Source: Synechococcus sp. WH 8016 (lineage in GTDB: Bacteria; Cyanobacteriota; Cyanobacteriia; PCC-6307; Cyanobiaceae). Taken from it: a stretch of 64,000 nucleotides of DNA. This document shows positions 43,111-52,573 of this stretch, in pieces. Below the pieces are notes generated by a model, which had not been told where the DNA came from, did not search any database, and saw only the letters and a program-made list of their open reading frames with translations. The stretch's first letter is position 1, and every line of letters starts with the position of its first letter. The position numbers and the translations under genes are program-made. Where the stretch lies: assembly GCF_000230675.1 (NCBI RefSeq), contig NZ_AGIK01000003.1, positions 62,001 to 126,000 of the forward strand. Reading direction: 5' to 3'.

Positions 43111-45038
43111 CAGGTGGGGTTGTACCAGATAGGACTGGTATAGGCCCGTTCCTGACTGGTGTAGGGCGCTTGGTCCGGCATCTCGTCGTAGAGGTTGAAA
43201 TTCTTGCGGTCGTAGGCCAGCCAGGTGGGTGTGGGGATTTCGAGCACACGCACGTAATAGAACGCCTTGTGGCTGGGATCAAAGGAGGGATCGGTCCAAT
43301 GGGCCGTGAGGTTGGTGGCGCCAATGGTGTTGGTGTACGTCGCCTCGCGCACGTTCACGCTGCTACCAACCGACGGGACCTTACCGTCGGCGCCGCGGGG
43401 GCGCTTGTCGGCGTCACTCCAAGAGACATCGAACACTTGCTCGTGGGTCTTGCCAGAGGCATCCAGCCAGCCTTTGACGACCTGAATGCGATCGAGATTG
43501 GCGCCATCGGGGTCCTTGCGGGCCTGGATGAGGAACGAGGGGACCTGCCCCTCGGCGGCAGCCATCAGATCACCACCCATGGGAACCCCCTTGGCACACG
43601 CGGACTTCGCCCAGTTCGCGGACTTGATCTCCTCACCGGTGTAGTCGTAGCCGCCATACACCCGCGCCGTCAGGCGGGTGCCGCTGGTCCCGAAGACTTC
43701 CTTGCGGGCCATGGCATCCCAGAGCGCCGTCCGGGTGTTACCCGAGGCCCACACTCCAGCCAAACCGGATGCCCCGAGCTGAAGAGCGGTGAGGTCGAGG
43801 GACGCATCTTTCGACGACTTGATCAGCACATCTTTCCAGCGCTCCGGGCTGGGCTCAAGGGCAGGAGACTTGCCCCACCAGTTGTCTTCCGCTGTGGAGG
43901 GCAGGCTGGAGTGCGAATCGGTGGAGCCGATCAAACCAAACTTGAACGGGTTCACCCCAAGCTCCTGCTCGAGCTGGAGACCACGCCGAAGGGCCTCTCG
44001 GGCGTACTCGTAGGGAATCATCTCCGGCGTCGTGGGCTTGAACCCGCCGAGGTTTGAGTTGTCGACGATGTTGAAGCTGGCGAACTCATCCTCCGGCGAC
44101 AGCAGGGGATGGGTCTCACCGGTGCCCTTTGCCTGAGTGACCTCGATGATCGGCTCGAAGCGTTGGCGCATGCGGGCATAGTCCGCATCGATCGCCATCC
44201 TGGTCTTCTGATGCTGCGGCAGGAACATCGTGCCGCTGGAGAGGTTGCCGTTGTGGGGAATAGCCAGCACCCGACCGCCGAGCTGCGACTCATAGGCCTC
44301 CATGAACGCCCACAGATCCTCCACATCTTCTGAATCGAAAGCGGAGAACGGCAGGATCCTGTCCGTCATGGCTTTGTCGTCGCGGAAGATGACGACGCGG
44401 TGGAGATTGCCACCGCCGGGTTGACTGGTCCACTCGTAGCCAATCAGGCTGGTAAAGGTGCCGGGATTGTTGTAGCGCTCAGCAACGGTGTTATTCATCT
44501 CCCAGACGCTGGTCATATACGCGTCATTGGAGACCAAGGCCTCATCACCCTTGGCCATCCACTGCACAAGCAGATAAAAGGCTTCTCGGCCCTTGCCCGC
44601 CTTAAGCAAGTCGTGGAGTTCCTGGCCCAACGACGACTTAAGCAGTTCCGGATTGGATTCCTCCAAGCCCTGAGCAAGACCGAGATTCTCGGAGTGGTCG
44701 GCCACCACCAGGAAGTCGAGAGGGCGCTTCAGGGCCGCTTGCTGCCCTGAATTACTGGTAACCGTTTCGCCGCGGGCAAAGCGATAGGCCTCATCAAGTC
44801 CCAGCTTGGTGCCCGCCAAACCCGCGTCCGGAGATAAAGCGGTGTGCAGGTGGGTGTCCCCGAAGAAGGGACGGTTGCCAATGGCGCACTGGGCATCAGG
44901 CCCCGTCTGCGCAGCCGCATTCGCTTTGCTCTCCAAAGAAGGGCCTGGGCCGTTGGCGCAGGAGGCGAGCCCAGGGAGCACGGCGATGACAGCAGTCAGC
45001 GCTAGGGAGCGAAGTCGTCTAGCCACAAAAACCCTCAA
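43110..45038 (-). CDS. DUF3604 lipoprotein, PHP-like putative metal-dependent hydrolase
   Basis: A 642-residue protein with a lipoprotein signal: the lipobox LASC has its Cys at residue 27, followed by ANGPGPS. The main body matches DUF3604 with His/Asp-rich stretches of the PHP type: FFGDTHLHTALSPDAG (about 58-73), LVVADHSENLG, LAIPHNGNLSSGTMF and GLIGSTDSHSSLPSTAEDN. The order and spacing of HxH, DH and H-N suggest a metal centre. The substrate is unknown. It heads the five-gene cassette with ppiC and three HupE-like genes; it starts 112 bases from the divergent dehydrogenase. Confidence 0.88.
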   Translation of the reverse strand: MRVFVARRLRSLALTAVIAVLPGLASCANGPGPSLESKANAAAQTGPDAQCAIGNRPFFGDTHLHTALSPDAGLAGTKLGLDEAYRFARGETVTSNSGQQAALKRPLDFLVVADHSENLGLAQGLEESNPELLKSSLGQELHDLLKAGKGREAFYLLVQWMAKGDEALVSNDAYMTSVWEMNNTVAERYNNPGTFTSLIGYEWTSQPGGGNLHRVVIFRDDKAMTDRILPFSAFDSEDVEDLWAFMEAYESQLGGRVLAIPHNGNLSSGTMFLPQHQKTRMAIDADYARMRQRFEPIIEVTQAKGTGETHPLLSPEDEFASFNIVDNSNLGGFKPTTPEMIPYEYAREALRRGLQLEQELGVNPFKFGLIGSTDSHSSLPSTAEDNWWGKSPALEPSPERWKDVLIKSSKDASLDLTALQLGASGLAGVWASGNTRTALWDAMARKEVFGTSGTRLTARVYGGYDYTGEEIKSANWAKSACAKGVPMGGDLMAAAEGQVPSFLIQARKDPDGANLDRIQVVKGWLDASGKTHEQVFDVSWSDADKRPRGADGKVPSVGSSVNVREATYTNTIGATNLTAHWTDPSFDPSHKAFYYVRVLEIPTPTWLAYDRKNFNLYDEMPDQAPYTSQERAYTSPIWYNPT

Positions 45039-45150
45039 CCGTATTCATTCAGCTTCTTAAAAAACAACGCCGCAAACAACAGAGGGCAGGCACAGCCCAG
45101 AAGGATCACGCACAATCGGGATCATCTTGATTGGATCGGCTTCGTTCCTG

Positions 45151-46065
45151 ATGCCCGGATTTCCGCTCATCGCTCCCGCCCAGCTGGCCGTGGTGGGGCT
45201 CGGCGCACTTGGTTTACCCATGGCGATCAACCTGCGCGAAGCCGGCTACAGGCTTCATGTGCACACCCGCAGCCGCATCGCAGAGAGCGATCCAAGCCTG
45301 CAAGCAGGTGCCTCCTCAGCAGCGGCTGTCTGCTGTGCCTCCCCCGCCGCAGCCGCCGGCGGCTGCCAAGCCCTGTTGCTCTGCGTCAGCGATGACGCCG
45401 CCGTGGAAGCGGTGCTCTGGGGAGAGCACGGAGCAGGCTTTGCCCTCGCACCAGGAAGCTTGGTGATCGATTGCTCCACGATCGCGCCAGCCACAGCGGA
45501 AGCGATGGCGAAACGGCTCGAGGAACGCAACGTGCACTACATCGATGCGCCTGTCACCGGAGGAACGGAAGGCGCCAAAGCCGGCACCCTCACCGTGCTC
45601 TGTGGTGGAGAAGCCATGGCACTGGAGCAGGCCCGACCGCTCTTGGAGGTGATCGGTGGCTCGATCCATCACTTCGGGCCCGTTGGCAGCGGCCAACAGG
45701 TCAAAGCGGTGAACCAGGTGCTGGTGGCCGGCAGCTATGCCGCTGTGGCAGAAGCCATCGCCCTGGGTCAACATCTCCAGCTGCCCATGCACCAGGTGGT
45801 GACCGCCCTGCAGCACGGAGCCGCTGGGTCATGGGCCCTGCAACATCGTTCAGCCGCGATGCTTGCGGATCACTACCCGCTCGGCTTCAAGCTCGCACTC
45901 CATCACAAAGACCTCAAGATCGCGCTGGATGCCGCCAAGGAGCAGCAGTTGGAACTCCCCATCACGCAACGCGTCCTGGAACAAGAGTCGGAACTCATGC
46001 AACAGGGGCTCGGGAACGCCGATGTGTCCGCGCTAAGGCGTTGCTACCCAGCTGATCCCCATTAG
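45151..46065 (+). CDS. NAD(P)-dependent beta-hydroxyacid dehydrogenase (3-hydroxyisobutyrate dehydrogenase-like)
   Basis: The protein has the Rossmann motif VVGLGALGLPMAINL at residues 14-28, and the family marks DAPVTGGTEGAKAGTLTVLCGG and GSGQQVKAVNQVL, where the Lys in QVKAVN is the likely catalytic lysine. Length 304 from the ATG at 45151; a TTG at 45127 adds eight residues. The substrate could be tartronate semialdehyde, glyoxylate/succinic semialdehyde or 3-hydroxyisobutyrate; the sequence does not decide. It converges with a short exported-protein gene (4-base overlap). Confidence 0.88.
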   Translation: MPGFPLIAPAQLAVVGLGALGLPMAINLREAGYRLHVHTRSRIAESDPSLQAGASSAAAVCCASPAAAAGGCQALLLCVSDDAAVEAVLWGEHGAGFALAPGSLVIDCSTIAPATAEAMAKRLEERNVHYIDAPVTGGTEGAKAGTLTVLCGGEAMALEQARPLLEVIGGSIHHFGPVGSGQQVKAVNQVLVAGSYAAVAEAIALGQHLQLPMHQVVTALQHGAAGSWALQHRSAAMLADHYPLGFKLALHHKDLKIALDAAKEQQLELPITQRVLEQESELMQQGLGNADVSALRRCYPADPH

Positions 46066-46823
46066 GGCTGGAGCTGACGTTTGTCGTCGACAACACGCAC
46101 CTGCTTGCTGACGCTCACCACACCCTCTGGGTGCACCAACAACGCTGCCCACGTTTGGATGCCGGGTTGAAATGGAGCTTGCACTGACTTAAATAAGCCG
46201 CCCCCGCCGAGGGGCTGAAGCTGGATATCTGGACTTTCTTGCCCCAACACCTGCTCAGGGGTGAGGGCGATCAAACCACCCGCCAACAGAGCATCACCCA
46301 AGGGCTTGTCCACCACGACATCAACGTCGTAGCGGCTGCCAGTGAGCACACTGTCGGGAATGAGCAAGCTGATCGGCAGAGACTCCTTGGCCGTGGTCAT
46401 GACCGATTGATCGCTCAGAATTTCCTGATTCGTAATCAAGCCGCTGTCCGTGGTCACCGCGAGACGCTGATTCGCATAAAAGGAATAGCTCAAGCCATCC
46501 TGCTGGCGTCTCCCGCTGACGGAAATCTGCATGGTAGAGCGACCATCTGAGGTGGCAGTGCCGGGCCTCACCGACCAATTCAGCTGAGGGAAACGGCTGC
46601 TGAACAGGCGATAACGCTCCTCCAGACCAGCGAATTGCTCCGGCGTAAACAGAGACTTCAACGCGGCAACATTTCCCTCGGACTGATTGAGGGCGGTTTC
46701 CAACCGCTCACTCAAATCAAACGGAGCTTGGGTCACAGCCCGCCCGGACAAGGGGAGTGCCAGAGCGGAGCCAAGCAGCAATGACACCAACGAGGCACGG
46801 AGAGCCCGAGACATGAAAGACAT
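46062..46823 (-). CDS. Exported protein, unknown
   Basis: A 253-residue protein with a signal peptide (LRASLVSLLLGSALALPLSGRA, cleavage near residue 29). The mature part is rich in short beta-strand-like stretches (STMQISVSGRRQQDGLSYSF, PLGDALLAGGLIALTPEQVLG) and has no Cys. I do not recognise a named family, although the pattern is that of a conserved cyanobacterial exported protein. It is divergent from murG with a 50-base gap and overlaps the dehydrogenase gene's 3' end. Confidence 0.65.
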   Translation of the reverse strand: MSFMSRALRASLVSLLLGSALALPLSGRAVTQAPFDLSERLETALNQSEGNVAALKSLFTPEQFAGLEERYRLFSSRFPQLNWSVRPGTATSDGRSTMQISVSGRRQQDGLSYSFYANQRLAVTTDSGLITNQEILSDQSVMTTAKESLPISLLIPDSVLTGSRYDVDVVVDKPLGDALLAGGLIALTPEQVLGQESPDIQLQPLGGGGLFKSVQAPFQPGIQTWAALLVHPEGVVSVSKQVRVVDDKRQLQP

Positions 46824-46873
46824 CCCCTGAGTGCCTTTAAGTTAAGTCGCTCTTTCTCATCCTGCTCGTCCTC

Positions 46874-47950
46874 ATGCCTCGGCTTCTAGTTGCTGCCAGC
46901 GGCACCGGAGGGCACTTGTTTCCGGCCCTTTCCGTTGCGGATGCCCTGCCGGAGCCATGGAGCGTGCGCTGGGTGGGCGTTCCCGACCGCCTGGAAACAA
47001 GCCTGGTGCCAGGCCGCTACCCCCTCACCACCGTCAAAGCTGGTGGATTGCAAGGTCGAGGACTGCGCAAGCTGATCCAACTGATCCAATTGCTGGCCGC
47101 CAGCGGCAGCATCCGCCGCCTGGTCCAACGGGAAGGCATTGATGCGGTCTTCACCACAGGCGGATACATCGCTGCACCAGCCATTTTGGCGGCGCGATGG
47201 TGCGGCATCCCCGTGGTGCTTCACGAATCCAATGCCATTCCCGGCCGGGTCACACGCTTGCTCGGACGCTTTTGCACCCGTGTTGCCGTGGGGCTTGAAG
47301 CGGCCGCACCACGCATCCCGGGCTGCCGAGCGGTGGTGACCGGAACCCCAGTGCGGGCTGCTTTTCTCCAGCAACACTCCCTACCGGAGTGGGTGCCTCA
47401 GGGCGACGGCCCCCTGCTTTTGGTGATTGGCGGAAGCCAAGGCGCTCTGGGGCTGAATCGGATGACGCGCGTGCTGTTTCCTTCCTTGCTCAGCAACGGC
47501 TGCCGCGTGGTGCATCTCACCGGCAGCCATGACCCCGACGTGGGTTGCATCGAACACCCCTTGCTGGTGGAGCGACCGTTCAGCGATGAGATTCCGGCCT
47601 TGCTCCAACACGCCGACCTCGCCATCAGCAGAGCCGGTGCCGGCAGCCTCAGTGAACTGGCCGTGAGCGGAACACCCACCGTGCTGGTGCCCTTCCCCCA
47701 AGCGGCCGATCGCCATCAAGATGCCAATGCCGTCTGTGCTGCAGCGGTTGCCGCCGCCGTGATCGTGCATCAACACGACCCCAGCGAGACGACTCTTCGC
47801 GACACCGTTTGGCGGCTGCTCGGAGCCAGGCTTCAAGGAGACGATCCAGCCGTTGACCCCTTACCCGAGATGGGGCAGGCCATGCGGGAACTTGGCGTGG
47901 AGGATGCGGATCAGAAGCTGGTGGCCCTGCTCCAAGCCCTGTTGGCCTGA
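46874..47950 (+). CDS. murG: UDP-GlcNAc:undecaprenyl-PP-MurNAc-pentapeptide GlcNAc transferase MurG
   Basis: MurG adds GlcNAc to lipid I to give lipid II for peptidoglycan. The 358-residue GT-B protein starts with [20 protein letters not shown] (G-loop 1), has [37 protein letters not shown] (G-loop 3) and the UDP-binding block [31 protein letters not shown] in part. It ends inside the convergent CobD-like gene, which overlaps it by 40 bases. No other mur genes are in the window. Confidence 0.97.
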   Translation: MPRLLVAASGTGGHLFPALSVADALPEPWSVRWVGVPDRLETSLVPGRYPLTTVKAGGLQGRGLRKLIQLIQLLAASGSIRRLVQREGIDAVFTTGGYIAAPAILAARWCGIPVVLHESNAIPGRVTRLLGRFCTRVAVGLEAAAPRIPGCRAVVTGTPVRAAFLQQHSLPEWVPQGDGPLLLVIGGSQGALGLNRMTRVLFPSLLSNGCRVVHLTGSHDPDVGCIEHPLLVERPFSDEIPALLQHADLAISRAGAGSLSELAVSGTPTVLVPFPQAADRHQDANAVCAAAVAAAVIVHQHDPSETTLRDTVWRLLGARLQGDDPAVDPLPEMGQAMRELGVEDADQKLVALLQALLA

Positions 47951-49083
47951 GCACGCTTGAGCGCGCGAAGGATGCGTTGATTGCCTCGCCGATCTTGCAA
48001 GCCAATCCGCAGCCAACACTCCCCCAAGCCTGCAAACGAACGGCAATCCCTGAGCAAAACGCCGTCGAGCGCTAAACGCTCGCGCAGCTCCAGCAAGGAC
48101 TGCTCTCCTTGAATCAGCAGATAGTTGGCAGCTGAGGGGTAAGGCTTGACTCCAGGAATGGCCTCGAGTTGTGCCCGAAACCACGTCCCTTCCTGTTGCA
48201 CCCACTGCTGAACGCGCTGTTGCCAACGCTGCAGTCCCACCCGATCGTTCATCACAGCCACTCCAGCCGCAATCGCCAAGCCATTCACAGGCCAGGGATC
48301 GCGCCATCCATGCCATCGCTGCAAACGATCGGGTGCCGCCACGGCGTAGCCAAGACGCAACCCCGCAATCGCAAACAGCTTCGTGAGACTGCGGATCACC
48401 ACAAGATTGGGATGATCTGCCACCAACGGAAGTAACGACTGATCTTCCCCCCCCGGCACCAGGGGCAGGAAGGCCTCATCACAGATCACCAGCGAATAGC
48501 GAGCCAACAATGGCTCCAGCGAACAACGGCTCCAAAGCTGACCGGTGGGGTTATGGGGATTGGTGATCCAAACCACCTCACTCGTCTCCTTCACGGCGCC
48601 CAGCGGAAAGGATTGCGGCCAGCTATCCCCCCACGCCAAGGGCAAAGGCCGCGCCTCCATCGCACCACTCCAACACGCCAAAGCGCGGGAATAGTCGGCA
48701 AATCCAGGCTGTGGCAGAACACTGAGCCCAGCGGCGGTGGCATCGCGAGCCGCCCATGTGAACAACTCCGCAGCCCCATTCCCTGCCAGCACCTGATCAG
48801 GATCCAGCCCATGCCATGACGCGATCGCAGAGCGCAAATCAGCCTGAGCGCGGTCGGGATAATCACGCAGAGCCTGGCCCTGAATGGCGGCGGCAAGAGC
48901 TCGGCGCAGCGCGCGAGGCGGACGAAAGGGCACCAACGAAGCGCTGGCATCCAGCAACTGGGAGGGCTTCATCCCAAGCCGCCGGGCTTCCTGGCTGAGA
49001 TTGCCTCCATGGGGAGGAAGGCCGTTGCTCACGCCGACTGGTGCTGGATGCACCCATCCTGCCCATCCAGCCTTCTGCGCCAT
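47911..49083 (-). CDS. CobD-like PLP aminotransferase (threonine-phosphate decarboxylase type)
   Basis: A fold-type I PLP enzyme. [15 protein letters not shown] near the N-terminus is the CobD mark (HGGN), [14 protein letters not shown] is the phosphate-binding part, [14 protein letters not shown] the PLP Asp, and [18 protein letters not shown] holds the Schiff-base Lys. CobD makes (R)-1-amino-2-propanol phosphate for the cobamide nucleotide loop; a HisC-like role is the alternative. The ATG at 49083 gives 390 residues; a longer frame to 49131 is open. It overlaps murG by 40 bases at the 3' end. Confidence 0.75.
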   Translation of the reverse strand: MAQKAGWAGWVHPAPVGVSNGLPPHGGNLSQEARRLGMKPSQLLDASASLVPFRPPRALRRALAAAIQGQALRDYPDRAQADLRSAIASWHGLDPDQVLAGNGAAELFTWAARDATAAGLSVLPQPGFADYSRALACWSGAMEARPLPLAWGDSWPQSFPLGAVKETSEVVWITNPHNPTGQLWSRCSLEPLLARYSLVICDEAFLPLVPGGEDQSLLPLVADHPNLVVIRSLTKLFAIAGLRLGYAVAAPDRLQRWHGWRDPWPVNGLAIAAGVAVMNDRVGLQRWQQRVQQWVQQEGTWFRAQLEAIPGVKPYPSAANYLLIQGEQSLLELRERLALDGVLLRDCRSFAGLGECWLRIGLQDRRGNQRILRALKRAQANRAWSRATSF

Positions 49084-49137
49084 GGTAGACGAAGCCCGAG
49101 AAGGCCGATACAACGCAGTACAACCAAGCAAGCCCCC

Positions 49138-49935
49138 GTGTTGAACCCGTCCCGCTGGATGCCCTTGCTGGGTTTATGGCTGATCGCCATCCCTGTGCAT
49201 GCCAAGAACATGGACGATCTCATCAAAGTGCTCCAAGACGGTGAGTGCCGCAACTGCCGCCTGGCCGATGCCGACCTTGTGCATGCCGATCTACGCGATG
49301 CCGACCTAAGAGACGCGCGCTTGCAGCGAGCCAATCTCGGAGAAGCCAGGTTGGATGGGGCTGACTTACGCGGGGCCAATCTCAGCTTCACCAGCTTGCG
49401 CGGGGCTTCCCTCCGTGGCGCCAATCTCGAAGACAGCGTCTTGCATGGCACCGACTTGCGTTATGCCGATCTCAGTGGCGCTCGCTTTAGCCCAAACGCC
49501 CTCGAAGAAGCCCATTGGAGCGGCGCAACCGGACTTCCGGCAAAGGCCCAGAGCCATGCCGCGCTGCACAATGCCGGCGTCGCGGCCGCCGAAGGCGATC
49601 GCTGGAAGCAAGCAGAGGACTTGTTCGGTTTGGCAATCCGAAACCAACCAGATAGCGCAGAAAGCTGGGTGGCACGAGGGATCGCCCGCGAACAATTAGG
49701 CAAACGTCAGCTGGCGATTCAAGACTTCAGCTATGCCAGCAGTCTCTACAAAGCTGATGGCCAAACCGCCAACGCCGAACAACTCCAAGCCGCTGCTCAA
49801 TCCATCCAGGACAAGGTGCACAAAAAACAAGGCGGCAACGGCATGGGATCAGCCCTGCTCGGGGGACTGCTGTCCACGTCCAAGGCACTGATGCCCCTGG
49901 CGATGAAGTTATTCGTGCCAGCTTTCGGCATGTAA
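49138..49935 (+). CDS. Exported pentapeptide-repeat protein with C-terminal TPR-like part
   Basis: A 265-residue protein: a signal peptide (MPLLGLWLIAIPVHA, cleavage near residue 22), then pentapeptide repeats of the A(D/N)LxxA type (ADLVHADLRDADLRDARL, ANLGEARLDGADLRGANL) over about residues 35-115, forming a right-handed quadrilateral beta helix, then a tetratricopeptide-like helical region (AEGDRWKQAEDLFGLAIRNQ). A CxxC pair (GECRNCR, about residue 37) sits before the repeats. GTG at 49138 or TTG at 49141 starts it; ATG at 49159 is the next choice. The function is not known. It is divergent from the CobD-like gene. Confidence 0.8.
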   Translation: MLNPSRWMPLLGLWLIAIPVHAKNMDDLIKVLQDGECRNCRLADADLVHADLRDADLRDARLQRANLGEARLDGADLRGANLSFTSLRGASLRGANLEDSVLHGTDLRYADLSGARFSPNALEEAHWSGATGLPAKAQSHAALHNAGVAAAEGDRWKQAEDLFGLAIRNQPDSAESWVARGIAREQLGKRQLAIQDFSYASSLYKADGQTANAEQLQAAAQSIQDKVHKKQGGNGMGSALLGGLLSTSKALMPLAMKLFVPAFGM

Positions 49936-50128
49936 AATTTAGCCCACCTCATGAACTAGTGAGCTACCTGCAAAGAGGTAGATATCTACAGTCACAAATT
50001 ACTCACTCTTCATCTCCGACGAAGCAATTAGCGAAGTTTAGACTCGCATTATATTAAGTCTACCTTTACCTTGCATGCACCAAAAAACTTTTTCCACATA
50101 TTAATCATACAACCATTAGGACACTAAT
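49936..50128. other. AT-rich convergent gap
   Basis: No gene is seen. CTACCTGCAAAGAGGTAG (about 49963-49980) and the palindrome GTAGATATCTAC beside it can form alternative hairpins but have no T-tract. The base composition is like the AT-rich 3' half of pilQ. Confidence 0.4.
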
Positions 50129-52492
50129 TCAACCTTGCCCCATGAGCTCGCGGGATTCACGAGTAGAAGGGCGATATCCATAGCCATAAGCACCACCCGC
50201 CTCGTCGTCAATAATGGATGGAGTCACAAGGATAACGAGTTCTTGTTTTTCTCTTTGATTATCAGAGCTACGGAACATTTGGCCAATAAAAGGCAAATCA
50301 CCAAGTATTGGCCACTTCCGGACCGTCTCACGATCGGAATCCTGGATAACACCTGTTAAAACCAAAGTCTGACGGTCACGCAACCGAACGCTACCGGAAT
50401 TCAACTTACGACTGATTATGTTGAAAATAGGTACACCTTGCTGAGTACCAGCAGGTTGAGGAACAGACACCGATGGAACTAAATTCAGTGTCACAAAACC
50501 GTTGTCATCAATTTTCGATACAACCACATCAAGAGTTAACCCAGCATTCTCACGCGTATTTTGGAATTGGGTTGAACCATTTGCAGTTTCGGTAGAATCT
50601 ACCCCAGTAATAACGCTAGTTCCAGTCTCCACACTAGCACTTTCCCCTTCCTGGACCAGCAAAGTTGGGGACGCTAACGTCTTAGCACTGCTCGACTGAA
50701 TCATGGCCTCTAAGTAACCATAGAAAGAGTTTTTGGGGTACGAAAAACCATTATCTTTGGGATTATCAGCAGGATTAGAAGAAGGAACATAAACGGGACG
50801 CCCTAAATTATCGTAAACCGGCACTAATTGATCCGCAGCATTTGGATTCGTATCAGGAACATATTCCCTCTGCTTATCAGAATTGATAAATGGAATTTCT
50901 CTAATACCAATGAAGTTACCATCTTTGTCAAAAGCCTCTTCAGCTCGATCAAGTTTTTGTACAAAAGGAGAGACAACCCTCTGCTGCGGAACAAAAGCAT
51001 CGGAGTCATCGGCCAGAGCAGTTTCATATACCCCAGGCTCAGCAATCGCACTACCCCTACCCAAAACGCCCGTACCAGAACTATTACCGGGCCTGTAATC
51101 ACCAAAGTTCATAAACGCTTTACCACTTTCACTCACCATAAATGTGTTGCCAATGCGAGCAGAAAAACTAGAGTCAACTGATCGATCATTCTTCAAATCA
51201 ACATTCAAGATTTGTACCTTTACAGCCACCTGCCGCTTCCGCAGATCGAGATTTTTGAGGTATTTTTCAGCGATCGCTATCTGACGAGACTCACCCACAA
51301 GAGTCACAGTTGACAACCTCTTATCCGTGGTGCCCTCTAGGCCAAAAAGCGGCCCATCGCCAGACATAGAATTACCTTCTTTTCTCCCACCTCCATAGCA
51401 GCTTATCTCCGTTTTTTCACTGGACGTTGTTTCACTTTGCTCTGTCGTTGAAGATGCCGTTCCTTGCGTAGCACTATTTGAGCTATTAAATGTCGTTGTC
51501 GTTGGGGTACAAACACTGGCGCCAAGACTTGCCAAATATTGCGCAGCCGAATCAGCTGAAATTTGATTTAAGCGATAAACCTTGGACACTTGAGGCGAGA
51601 AACTTGCCCCCACAACCGTTTTCCCTACAAAGAGTGAGTTGCCGCTCAAACGCCCCTTCAGACCAGAAGCAAGCAGGACGGAGTTAAAGGCTCTACCAAA
51701 CTCTTCATTGAGAAAGGCGAGAGAGACCAAACGTTTTGCCGTCTGTTGCTGCCCCGTAGAGACCTGCTGAGTGGCACCTCCCGACTCTCCCCCCACATAG
51801 ACAAAGCCATAACCGCCCAGCCTTGCCAGCGCCATTAAGGCATCTTTTGCCGGCGCATTATTAAGCATGAGGGTGACCGGCGGCCCGCTCACATTCACAT
51901 AGCTGCGGTTCTGCATCACCATCGTCCCCACCGCCATATCACCGAGGGGCGGTGCAACGGCCCGCGGACGCAAGGGAGGGGCGTACTGCGTTTGAGGGAC
52001 GCGCCCTGGCGTATTCAGATTGAGGCGTCCCGTTTGCAGGGTGGGAGCAACAACCAAACCGGGAAACTTGAGAATCAGATCCCGCCCATTGGCGCTCACC
52101 ACAGGATCTTGCAAGGGCTGGCCAGGACTCGGCGTTACCTTCAAGGCATAGGAGCTGCCGCTACCAACCAAGGTGGCGGATTGAATTCCAGTTGCTGGAT
52201 CCGTGAGCCGCACCTGGCCATTGCGGACCCCCGGCTCACCCTGGGTCCGCAAACTCCCCTCCCAAGCTTGCCCGTTCATCCGCTGCTGAAGCTGCGGCTG
52301 CGCTCCAACTCCTTCAATCACAAGTTCCACGCCTTGACTACCACGTCGCAAGCGCAAATTCATCGAGCCCTGGCTCTGAGCTCGGATCGCCCCAGCACCT
52401 CCGAGCCCAAACACCACATCACATTCAGCGAGCGCCAAGCTGCCAATCAACGCCAATGGAATCAGCCGGGAGGCTCTCGAGGGAATGCCCAC
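50129..52492 (-). CDS. pilQ: Type IV pilus secretin PilQ (GspD family)
   Basis: The outer-membrane secretin through which type IV pili pass, or DNA is taken up. The 787-residue protein has a signal peptide (start to about residue 22), an N-terminal AMIN-like region (LRLRRGSQGVELVIEGVG), a STN/N0-like domain (VTLMLNNAPAKDALMALA), a low-complexity Ser/Thr insert near residues 340-380, an N1/N3-type region (DLRKRQVAVKVQILNVDL) and the secretin core (SSAKTLASPTLLVQEGESA; TLVLTGVIQDSDRETVRKWP; GDLPFIGQMFRS). The 3' two thirds is clearly AT-richer than the 5' part. GTG start at 52492. It is the last gene of pilM-N-O-Q. Confidence 0.93.
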   Translation of the reverse strand: MGIPSRASRLIPLALIGSLALAECDVVFGLGGAGAIRAQSQGSMNLRLRRGSQGVELVIEGVGAQPQLQQRMNGQAWEGSLRTQGEPGVRNGQVRLTDPATGIQSATLVGSGSSYALKVTPSPGQPLQDPVVSANGRDLILKFPGLVVAPTLQTGRLNLNTPGRVPQTQYAPPLRPRAVAPPLGDMAVGTMVMQNRSYVNVSGPPVTLMLNNAPAKDALMALARLGGYGFVYVGGESGGATQQVSTGQQQTAKRLVSLAFLNEEFGRAFNSVLLASGLKGRLSGNSLFVGKTVVGASFSPQVSKVYRLNQISADSAAQYLASLGASVCTPTTTTFNSSNSATQGTASSTTEQSETTSSEKTEISCYGGGRKEGNSMSGDGPLFGLEGTTDKRLSTVTLVGESRQIAIAEKYLKNLDLRKRQVAVKVQILNVDLKNDRSVDSSFSARIGNTFMVSESGKAFMNFGDYRPGNSSGTGVLGRGSAIAEPGVYETALADDSDAFVPQQRVVSPFVQKLDRAEEAFDKDGNFIGIREIPFINSDKQREYVPDTNPNAADQLVPVYDNLGRPVYVPSSNPADNPKDNGFSYPKNSFYGYLEAMIQSSSAKTLASPTLLVQEGESASVETGTSVITGVDSTETANGSTQFQNTRENAGLTLDVVVSKIDDNGFVTLNLVPSVSVPQPAGTQQGVPIFNIISRKLNSGSVRLRDRQTLVLTGVIQDSDRETVRKWPILGDLPFIGQMFRSSDNQREKQELVILVTPSIIDDEAGGAYGYGYRPSTRESRELMGQG

Positions 52493-52573
52493 GCCTGATT
52501 CACAAACACTGTGAGCGGATGGTATCGAGCCAAACCCTTAGGAGCCAGCCCCAAAACACAGCATTGAGACGAT

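Noticed and set aside
52500-52514. CRP-type binding site
   Set aside because: The half-sites are in the order TCACA then TGTGA, the reverse of the CRP palindrome.
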